DNA of 64,000 nucleotides from Variovorax sp. dw_308 (GTDB lineage: Bacteria; Pseudomonadota; Gammaproteobacteria; Burkholderiales; Burkholderiaceae_C). The notes beneath the pieces were generated by a model. The model made no database searches. It saw only the letters and a list, made by a program, of their open reading frames with translations, and had not been told where the DNA came from. The stretch lies in the NCBI RefSeq assembly GCF_019207085.1, contig NZ_JAATOM010000005.1, forward strand, positions 248,001-312,000. The letters run 5' to 3'. The translations under genes were made by a program, and so were the position numbers. This document shows positions 45,547 through 52,270 of this stretch, piece after piece. Position 1 is the stretch's first letter. The number at the start of each line of letters is the position of its first letter.

Positions 45547-46305
45547 ATGAACCCCCTTCGCCGCGCACTCGCGCTGGGCCTCGCAGCCGCCACCCTGGCT
45601 TTCGGCGCGCAAGCGCAGAACCGCGAACTCACCGTGGCCTCCAGCGCCACCTACGCACCGTTCGCGTTCGAGAACAAGGACAAGCAGATCGTCGGCTTCG
45701 ACGTCGACATCATCAATGCCATCGCCAGGAACCAGGGCCTGAAGATCAAGCTGGTCAACACGCCCTGGAGCGGCATCTTCGCGGCGCTCAACAACGGCGA
45801 TGTCGACCTGATCATCTCGGGCGTGACCATCAACGAGAAGCGCAAGCAAAGCTACGATTTCTCGCCCTCGTACTTCGCGGCCAAGCAGTTGATCGCGGTG
45901 CCCAAGGCCAGCACCGTGGCGTCGCTGAAGGACCTGGCCGGCAAGAAGATTGCCGTGGTCAACGCCTCGACGGCCGATGACGTGGTCTCGCGCGAGTTCG
46001 GCAAGACCAATGCGAACATCCGCCGCTTCGAGAGCACGCCGCTGATCATCTCGGAACTGGCCGGCGGCGGCGTCGATGCGGCCGTGGGGGACAACGGCGT
46101 GATCGCCTACCGCGTGGCGCAGAACGCGGACCTCAAGACCGTCGACGACAAGTCCTTCCCCGAGGAAGGCTTCGGCATCGTCGTGAAGAAGGGCGACAAG
46201 GCGCTGCAGGACAAGCTGGCCGCGGGACTGGCCGCGATTCGCGCGGACGGCAGCTACAACACGATCTACAAGAAGTGGTTCAACAAGGACCCTAACGCCC
46301 GCTGA
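45547..46305 (+). CDS. Polar amino-acid ABC transporter, periplasmic binding protein
   Basis: 252 residues from ATG 45547, with a signal peptide MNPLRRALALGLAAATLAFG. The family 3 solute-binding signature is present: GFDVDIINAIARNQGLKIKL, NTPWSGIFAALNNGDVDLII, SGVTINEKRKQSYDFSPSYF. The ligand is likely a basic or polar amino acid (Gln/Arg/His/Lys type), not resolvable further. The permease gene follows after 5 bp; no ATPase gene is adjacent. It is divergent from the CotH gene (136 bp). Confidence 0.92.
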   Translation: MNPLRRALALGLAAATLAFGAQAQNRELTVASSATYAPFAFENKDKQIVGFDVDIINAIARNQGLKIKLVNTPWSGIFAALNNGDVDLIISGVTINEKRKQSYDFSPSYFAAKQLIAVPKASTVASLKDLAGKKIAVVNASTADDVVSREFGKTNANIRRFESTPLIISELAGGGVDAAVGDNGVIAYRVAQNADLKTVDDKSFPEEGFGIVVKKGDKALQDKLAAGLAAIRADGSYNTIYKKWFNKDPNAR

Positions 46306-46310
46306 CCGCC

Positions 46311-47078
46311 ATGGAACCCATCGTCTGGTTCGGCTGGTTCCGGGTCGACATCCTCCTGGAATACAAGGACCTGTTTATCCAGGGCGCATGGATGACGCTG
46401 CGCATGACCGTGGTCTGCGTGCTGCTGGGTTCGAGCTGGGGCTTGTGCCTGGCCATTGCGCGCCTCGCGAATGCCCGGCATGCGCCGTGGACCTGGGTCA
46501 CGCGCTACTTCCTGCGCTGGCCGTCGACGGTGTACGTGAGCTTCTTCCGGGGGACGCCGCTGTTCGTGCAGATCCTGCTGATCCACTTCGCGGTGATGCC
46601 GGTGTTCATCCATCCGACCAGCGGCTTGCTGATCACCGGCGAGCTGGCGCGCGAACTCAAGCAGGAGCACGGCGCGCTGATCTCCGGCATCGTGGCGCTC
46701 ACGTTGAACTCGGCGGCCTACATCTCGGAAGTGTTCCGTGCGGGCATCCAGTCGATCTCGAAGGGGCAGGTGGACGCAGGCCGTTCGATCGGCTTCACGC
46801 CGGCACAGGTGATGCGCTACGTGGTGCTGCCGCAAGCCTTCCGGCGCATGTTGCCGCCGCTGGGCAACAACGCGATCTCGCTGCTGAAGGACACGTCGCT
46901 GGTGTCTGCGATCGGACTGGCGGAGTTGGCCTATGCGGCGCGCACGGTGGCCGGGGCATATGCGCGCTACTGGGAACCTTACCTGGCGATCTCGCTGATC
47001 TACTGGTTGATGACGCTGGCGCTGGCGACGATGCTGCGGCGGCTGGAGCATCGGCTAGCGCGCAGCGACCGGGGTTAG
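46311..47078 (+). CDS. Polar amino-acid ABC transporter permease (HisM/GlnP type)
   Basis: 255 residues. Membrane segments start with WMTLRMTVVCVLLGSSWGLC; FFRGTPLFVQILLIHF and the EAA-loop GIQSISKGQVDAGRSIGFTP are the HisM/GlnP signatures. The C-terminus (LEHRLARSDRG) looks complete. With the binding protein it should import an amino acid, but the ATP-hydrolysing subunit that normally follows is absent. The hsdM stop codon lies 4 bp downstream on the other strand, marking the edge of the restriction island. Confidence 0.92.
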   Translation: MEPIVWFGWFRVDILLEYKDLFIQGAWMTLRMTVVCVLLGSSWGLCLAIARLANARHAPWTWVTRYFLRWPSTVYVSFFRGTPLFVQILLIHFAVMPVFIHPTSGLLITGELARELKQEHGALISGIVALTLNSAAYISEVFRAGIQSISKGQVDAGRSIGFTPAQVMRYVVLPQAFRRMLPPLGNNAISLLKDTSLVSAIGLAELAYAARTVAGAYARYWEPYLAISLIYWLMTLALATMLRRLEHRLARSDRG

Positions 47079-47082
47079 GTGT

Positions 47083-48546
47083 TCAAGAGCGCGCCAGCCC
47101 CGCCGCCACATCCCTGAACGAGGCCAGCGCCGCTTCGAGGTGATCGATGATTTCCTGTTGCAGCACGTCAGGCGGCGGCAGGTCATCAAGGTTGTCGAGG
47201 CTGTCGTCCTTGAGCCAGAAGATGTCGAGACTGGCCTTGTCGCGCGCCACCAGGTCGGCGTAGCTGAAGTACTTGAAGCGCTCCGACTCGACCCGCTCAT
47301 GGCGGTTGTCGGGGCGATAGCTTGCGATGAAGTCGCTGAGATCGGCGGTGGCCAGCGGCCTGGTCTTGAGCGTGAAGTGCTTGTTGGTGCGCAGGTCGTA
47401 GATCCACACGCCTTGGGTATGCACCTTGCCGTCGGCCGGCTTCTTGTCGAAGAACAGCACGTTGGCCTTCACGCCCTGCGCGTAGAAAATGCCCGTGGGC
47501 AGGCGCAGCAGCGTGTGAACGTCGCAGGTTTCCAGCAGCTTCTTGCGGATCTTCTCGCCGGCACCGCCTTCGAACAGCACGTTGTCGGGCAACACCACCG
47601 CCGCTTGTCCGGTCGTCTTGAGGATGGTGACGATGTGCTGCAAAAAGTTGAGCTGCTTGTTCGACGTGGTCTGCCAGAAGTCCTGCCGCTCGTAGGTCAA
47701 CGCGTCGCGGTCTTCCTCGCCTTCCGCGTTGGTGATCGTCATGCTGCTCTTCTTGCCGAAGGGCGGATTGGCCAGCACGTAGTCGAAGCGCTTCTCCGGC
47801 GCCGAGATCAACGCGTCGGCGCGGTCTACGGCCGGCTCGCCGTCCAGTTCACCGACGTTGTGCAGGAACAGGTTCATCAGGCACAGCCGGCGCGTGGCTG
47901 CGACGATCTCGTTGCCGAAGAAGGTCTGGTTGTGCAGGAACTCCATCTGCCGAAGGTTGAGCTTGTGGCCGCTCTTGCTCGCCAGCCAGTCGTACGCGCC
48001 GAGGAAGAACCCGCCCGTCCCGCAGGCCGGGTCGGCAATGGTCTTCATCGGCTGCGGCCGCACGCAGGCCACCATCGCCTCGATCAGCACGCGCGGCGTG
48101 AAGTACTGGCCGGCGCCGCTCTTGGTGTCTTCGGCATTCTTCTGCAGCAGGCCTTCGTACAGGTCGCCCTTGGTGTCGGCATCGAGGCTGATCCAGTTCT
48201 CCGCGTCGATCAGCTGCACCAGGCGCGACAGCTTGGCCGGGTCCTGGATCTTGTTCTGCGCCTTGAAGAAGATCGCGCCGAGCATTCCCGGCTTGGTGGC
48301 CAGTTCGTGCAGGAGCGCGAGGTAGTGCGCTTCCAGCGGTTCGCCGGTCTTGCTCTTGAGGCTGGGCCAGTCGAAGCCCTTGGGGATGTGGGTGGGGCGC
48401 TCATAGGGCGGCTGCGCGTATTCGTGCGCCAGCTTGAGGAACAGCAGGTAGGTGAGTTGCTCGAGGTAGTCGCCGTAGCCCACCCCGTCGTCGCGCAGGG
48501 TGTGGCAGAAGTTCCAGATTTTCTGGACGAGAGAGGATGCGTTCAT
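47083..48546 (-). CDS. hsdM: Type I restriction-modification DNA methyltransferase subunit
   Basis: 487 residues from the ATG complementary to 48544-48546; a TTG one codon upstream is also in frame. It has the N-terminal HsdM helical domain (about 1-130), the AdoMet motif IADPACGTGGFFLG (about 170-183) and the N6-adenine methylase motif NPPF (about 260-263). It pairs with HsdS for methylation and with HsdR for restriction. Unlike the usual order, it lies last, after hsdS and an AlbA_2 gene, and has its own 115-bp AT-rich upstream region with a palindrome and repeats. Confidence 0.95.
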   Translation of the reverse strand: MNASSLVQKIWNFCHTLRDDGVGYGDYLEQLTYLLFLKLAHEYAQPPYERPTHIPKGFDWPSLKSKTGEPLEAHYLALLHELATKPGMLGAIFFKAQNKIQDPAKLSRLVQLIDAENWISLDADTKGDLYEGLLQKNAEDTKSGAGQYFTPRVLIEAMVACVRPQPMKTIADPACGTGGFFLGAYDWLASKSGHKLNLRQMEFLHNQTFFGNEIVAATRRLCLMNLFLHNVGELDGEPAVDRADALISAPEKRFDYVLANPPFGKKSSMTITNAEGEEDRDALTYERQDFWQTTSNKQLNFLQHIVTILKTTGQAAVVLPDNVLFEGGAGEKIRKKLLETCDVHTLLRLPTGIFYAQGVKANVLFFDKKPADGKVHTQGVWIYDLRTNKHFTLKTRPLATADLSDFIASYRPDNRHERVESERFKYFSYADLVARDKASLDIFWLKDDSLDNLDDLPPPDVLQQEIIDHLEAALASFRDVAAGLARS

Positions 48547-48650
48547 CAAATACCCATCAAATACGGCATCGCCGCATAAATCTTTGATTTATATGGATTT
48601 TCTTGGTGGCAGATGGCCTCTGAAAGGCACCGTGCCAAATACCCGTCAAA
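48547..48650. repeat. 15-bp direct repeat pair flanking the hsdM promoter
   Basis: CAAATACCCATCAAA (48547-48561) and CAAATACCCGTCAAA (48636-48650) match at 14 of 15 bases and lie 89 bp apart, almost exactly at the two ends of the spacer between hsdM and the AlbA_2 gene. In addition CATCAAATAC is duplicated in tandem at 48544-48553 and 48555-48564, across the hsdM start. Confidence 0.6.
48576..48592. promoter_or_regulatory. Palindrome ATAAATC-TTT-GATTTAT upstream of hsdM
   Basis: Perfect 7-bp arms around TTT, centred 38 bp upstream of the hsdM ATG and enclosed by the 15-bp direct repeats. AT-rich dyads like this are typical operators; with a minus-strand promoter it would overlap the -10/-35 zone. 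The binding protein is unknown. Confidence 0.5.
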
Positions 48651-48664
48651 CAAATGGGCCGCGT

Positions 48665-50623
48665 TCATCCGTCGGTCTGCGCTTCCGAAGCGCTGGAAGC
48701 CGCTGTGTATGCCTGTCTCGGATCGCGCGGATTTGCGTAGGTCGTGCGCAGAACGCCTTCTCTGACCATCGGCGTGAGCGAGCGCTTGCGCAGATCGTCC
48801 GGATCACGTTCCAGCGCGTGGGCCAAGACCCGCAGCCCCAGATGGCGGCCAGAGCAAAGGGCAACAATGCTCGCGCGCAGTGTTGATGGCGCCACGCGTC
48901 CGCGCCGTGCCACCGGTCGCCCCAGGTCTGTCAGTTGGGCCTGAATCGCAGGCGAGAGGGTCGCCCAGTCGAGCAGAGGCTGAACGGGAGCTTTCGCCAA
49001 AGCAGGCTCCGGTGATAGCGCCACTAGCTCCGGTGATTGCCCTGCTGGCTCCGGTGTTACGGCGCCAAGCTCCGGGGGTGCGACTGCTTCATCGGCGATA
49101 TCGAAGACTGTCGCCGTCAAACGCCTTTGCCAAGGCAGGAAGTAAACCGTGCCTCTGCCTGCGCCGTCCGGCGAAAGCAACCCGTCACGCACCAAGCCGC
49201 CCAGCATCTTGGTGAGATCAGCGGGATGGTCCGTGCAAATCTGCTTGAGCCGGTCGTGGCTCACCACCCCTTCCACTTGCGCAGTGATCAATGCCAGCCG
49301 GGCGCTGTCCGGCAGAAAACTGAATCGCGTGCCCAAGCGTTCCTCCAGTTGCGCCACCGCATCCGCCGGCACCAGGCTGCTCATCCGCAGTTCCATCAGC
49401 GTCTGCTCGGGCTCGGGCAGTTCATACAGAACAGGGCGGCGCCAATGCTGACCTGCCCAGTTCGTGTAAATCTTGGGGAGCCCCGAACCCGCGTGGTCGC
49501 CATAGCCCACAAGTTGGAACATGGTCTGCAGACGCCGATTGCGGCAGTCGCTGTTGCCACCGTGAATCGCCAGCTCCGGCGGAATGCGCATGCGACCCGG
49601 ATTGCGAAAGCCGTACATGTCGGGCCGCTTCACCACAAGCACCGACACACGACCTGAATAGTCCGCGTGGATCAAGGTGTTGGCGAGCGCCTCGCGCAGC
49701 GCCTCATGCACCGGAGTGTCGTCTACTCGTTGCCCGTCCCGCAACTGGAACGGAACCTTCAAGCCAGCAGTGAGCTTTTGATAGACCTTCCGAAAAAAGT
49801 CGTAGAGATTGCCGGACCACGTGCCATCGGGCACGAGCCGGTCGATCCAGCGTCGTTCCGTGCGGGCTTCCGGGCGCTCCTGGAAGTCCACCATGTAGTG
49901 CGGCAACGCGTCCCGGATGACCTCCGCGCGCCCGAACATGAGCAGCCCGGCGACACGCAAACCCGAAATACCCTTCTCGCGGTTCTTGCCCCATGCGCCG
50001 ATCCGCTCAAGAAATTCCGGCGCCGGCAACTCGGTCCACACATGGCCCGGGCGAACCGCTGCGAATCGATTGCGGTAGGCCGCCACCGATTCCATGTCCA
50101 GATCCGCAAAGTCAAAGCCTTCCAGCACACGCTCGTCGCGCGAGTCCTCCACGCGTTCGGCCAGCATGCGCCGCACGGCTTCATCATCGGCGGCGTAGTC
50201 GCCTTCGTAGCGCCGCAGCCATGTGCCGCCGAAAGGGTTGGCGCCCAAATGAACCGGTCGTTGCTGCCGCGTGGCGCGGGGCACGCGCACCTGGAGCACC
50301 GATTCCCCGTCCACCCGAATGGGCTGAACATCCGGTTCACCGAGCAGGTTCGAGCTGATCTGCTTGCGGTTGTGCAGATTGTCCCAAAGTGCCTTTCGCA
50401 CCTTCTCCAGATCCGCCAAGCCGACGGCCTTGAATTGACCCCGAGGCTTCTCCTGCACACCCAAAAGGATCAGGCCGCCGTCGGAGTTGGCCATCGCGCT
50501 GTAGCTGCGCCAGAAATCGTCGGGAAGCTCGCCGCGTCCGTCACGCCCCTGTGCAGCCTTGCACTCCAGATCAGCGCTCTCGCCGAGTGCGATCAGTTCT
50601 TCTGTTGTGAGATCGTGGTTCAT
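48665..50623 (-). CDS. AlbA_2/Schlafen-type ATP-binding protein inside the type I RM operon
   Basis: 652 residues. The N-terminal AlbA_2 domain (about 8-125) has ESADLECKAA and YSAMANSDGGLILLGVQEKP. A GHKL-ATPase-like domain follows (about 300-395): HEALREALANTLIHADYSGR, FRNPGRMRIPP and YGDHAGSGLPKIY; this pairing is often mis-annotated as RecG-like helicase. Winged-helix segments follow (about 425-500), then a 7-residue Pro-Glu repeat linker (about 517-544) and a C-terminal DNA-binding-like domain. Such genes recur inside type I RM operons, where their role (regulation or added defence) is not established. It overlaps hsdS by 4 bp (ATGA), so expression is coupled. Confidence 0.85.
   Translation of the reverse strand: MNHDLTTEELIALGESADLECKAAQGRDGRGELPDDFWRSYSAMANSDGGLILLGVQEKPRGQFKAVGLADLEKVRKALWDNLHNRKQISSNLLGEPDVQPIRVDGESVLQVRVPRATRQQRPVHLGANPFGGTWLRRYEGDYAADDEAVRRMLAERVEDSRDERVLEGFDFADLDMESVAAYRNRFAAVRPGHVWTELPAPEFLERIGAWGKNREKGISGLRVAGLLMFGRAEVIRDALPHYMVDFQERPEARTERRWIDRLVPDGTWSGNLYDFFRKVYQKLTAGLKVPFQLRDGQRVDDTPVHEALREALANTLIHADYSGRVSVLVVKRPDMYGFRNPGRMRIPPELAIHGGNSDCRNRRLQTMFQLVGYGDHAGSGLPKIYTNWAGQHWRRPVLYELPEPEQTLMELRMSSLVPADAVAQLEERLGTRFSFLPDSARLALITAQVEGVVSHDRLKQICTDHPADLTKMLGGLVRDGLLSPDGAGRGTVYFLPWQRRLTATVFDIADEAVAPPELGAVTPEPAGQSPELVALSPEPALAKAPVQPLLDWATLSPAIQAQLTDLGRPVARRGRVAPSTLRASIVALCSGRHLGLRVLAHALERDPDDLRKRSLTPMVREGVLRTTYANPRDPRQAYTAASSASEAQTDG
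48992..49075 (-). repeat. Four 21-bp tandem repeats coding a PE-rich heptad linker
   Basis: GCTCCGG recurs on the plus strand at 49006, 49027, 49048 and 49069, exactly 21 bp apart. In protein order the units are PELGAVT, PEPAGQS, PELVALS and PEPALAK. Copy-number change would lengthen or shorten the linker by 7 residues without a frameshift. Confidence 0.75.
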
Positions 50624-52179
50624 GACATGTTTGCGGCGTGGCGTCCGCGCCGGGCTTTCGTTGCGCCAGATGCCGCGCGCTCGGCGCGGATGCGCTCCAG
50701 CAACCTGCTTGCCGGTTCGTCGTTCGGGTCTTGGGGGACGAGTTGGCCGGAGAAGGCGGCTTGGAGGATGTTTTTGCGTTGGGCGGTGGCTTGGCGGAGG
50801 GCCTTTTGAATATAGGACGCCATTAGCAGTTGCGCAGCCAATGCGTCTGTCAAAGCGCCAACGGCACTCGCCTGTTCGTTCAAGGGCGGCAACGGCACCG
50901 GAACCTTGCAGAGTTTGCTCACGCTAAGCGTGTACAACCCACTCGTAGTAGCAGCGAGCTTCATCAAGATTTCAACCCCTCCCAACGAGTTCAGCCACGC
51001 TTCGAGGAACTCACTGAACATCACGATCGGCCGGGCGCGAATCAAATGGTTCTGATGAACCGCGTTTTCTATTGAACCATCCCACCGCGCACACCGCCCA
51101 ATCTCGGTGAGGCTGCCGTTGCCCTCGACTATCAATATGTCACCGCGCTCAAGCGCCAAGCGCTCCAACTCCCCGTCAAACAGTTCGATTTCATGAACTT
51201 CATCGAGCTTCAGTAGGCCGCGCGCGACGTTAGCAACGCGCAAGAACGGATATCTATTTTGTACAGGCGCTCGGGATGGCTGCTTCTGAACGCCGCCTTG
51301 AACTTCAGCGAGCATGTCCAAACTCGCCCAGACCCAGCCTGGCGGCAACTCTGCAAGACCTGCCGGCTCCAAGGCCGCCGGTACCGGGTACCTGTCTCTC
51401 CAGCCCTTCGGCGGTGCCTTCCCCTGCGCCTCGAACTTGGCGAGCTGCTTGGCCTCCCATCGCTCCCGCCGCTCGCGCAGGATGCGATCCAGCAGTTGCG
51501 CGCCACTTTCCTCGGGTTCGCCGAGCTGCTCGCGCCAAGCCTGCGTGAGCCGGCCCTCCATGGCGGCCTTGAGCAGCGACTGGCGGTATTGCGCGAGCTT
51601 CCTTTGCGCGGCCTTGAGTTCGGCCACGCCGGCATCGAGGTCGGACAGCAGTTCTTCGAGCTTGTCGGCGATGCGGGTTTGCTCTGCAGCCGGCGCTAGC
51701 GGAAAAGGGATGAGTGCGGCTTTGGCACCCGAGATTTCCAAAAAGGTAGTGCCGCTCGCAAGTTTTTCGGCTATTGGCTTAGCGCTCGTAAGCCAGTAAT
51801 ACATGAAGTCCGAGCCCAATCCAAGCACTGGAACAAAGCTCTTGAACCCTTGATTGGTGGTAACTGGCTTGGCGGCCACTGCGACATATCCGATAGGTGC
51901 GCGCGAGCTGAAAAGTACAGCCCCCTTGGGCAGCCAACGAGCGCCGGAGTCTGCCAATCCCTTTTCAGAGATGAACCGTGTACCTCCGGCGATCTGCTTT
52001 CCGACATGGCGGGACATGTCGGCGGGCGTGATCCAAGGTACATCTCCGCCAAAGTTAGCGGGATCAGTCGTGCTTGGCGTGCCGCCCCCAACCACTTCTG
52101 CGATATCCCCGATCGGCACCCACTTCCACGAGTCAGGCAGCGACCACAAGTCGTCGCTCAATTCGGTCACGTTGTCCAC
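50620..52179 (-). CDS. hsdS: Type I restriction-modification specificity subunit
   Basis: 519 residues, GTG start. Two target-recognition domains with conserved helical spacers are visible. TRD1 opens LPDSWKWVPIGDIAEVVGGG and has VPWITPADMS; the central helix reads LADKLEELLSDLDAGVAELK-like. TRD2 opens LAELPPGWVWASLDMLAEVQ, and the C-terminal helix KALRQATAQRKNILQAAFSG ends with the typical LVPQDPNDEPAS. Each TRD reads one half of a split DNA target; the target cannot be predicted. It is 91 bp after hsdR and overlaps the AlbA_2 gene by 4 bp. Confidence 0.93.
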   Translation of the reverse strand: MDNVTELSDDLWSLPDSWKWVPIGDIAEVVGGGTPSTTDPANFGGDVPWITPADMSRHVGKQIAGGTRFISEKGLADSGARWLPKGAVLFSSRAPIGYVAVAAKPVTTNQGFKSFVPVLGLGSDFMYYWLTSAKPIAEKLASGTTFLEISGAKAALIPFPLAPAAEQTRIADKLEELLSDLDAGVAELKAAQRKLAQYRQSLLKAAMEGRLTQAWREQLGEPEESGAQLLDRILRERRERWEAKQLAKFEAQGKAPPKGWRDRYPVPAALEPAGLAELPPGWVWASLDMLAEVQGGVQKQPSRAPVQNRYPFLRVANVARGLLKLDEVHEIELFDGELERLALERGDILIVEGNGSLTEIGRCARWDGSIENAVHQNHLIRARPIVMFSEFLEAWLNSLGGVEILMKLAATTSGLYTLSVSKLCKVPVPLPPLNEQASAVGALTDALAAQLLMASYIQKALRQATAQRKNILQAAFSGQLVPQDPNDEPASRLLERIRAERAASGATKARRGRHAANMS

Positions 52180-52270
52180 ACCAAGTTCATTTCAGCTTGC
52201 ATTCGTCGTTTTCTGCGAATTATTGAATCTCAGATAAAACCTGATAAATCGATTCTTGGTCGCATCACGG

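Noticed and set aside
48665..50623. RecG helicase annotation for the gene between hsdS and hsdM.
   Set aside because: No helicase Walker A or DEAD box can be seen; the domains are AlbA_2 plus a GHKL-like ATP-binding region, a common source of the RecG label.
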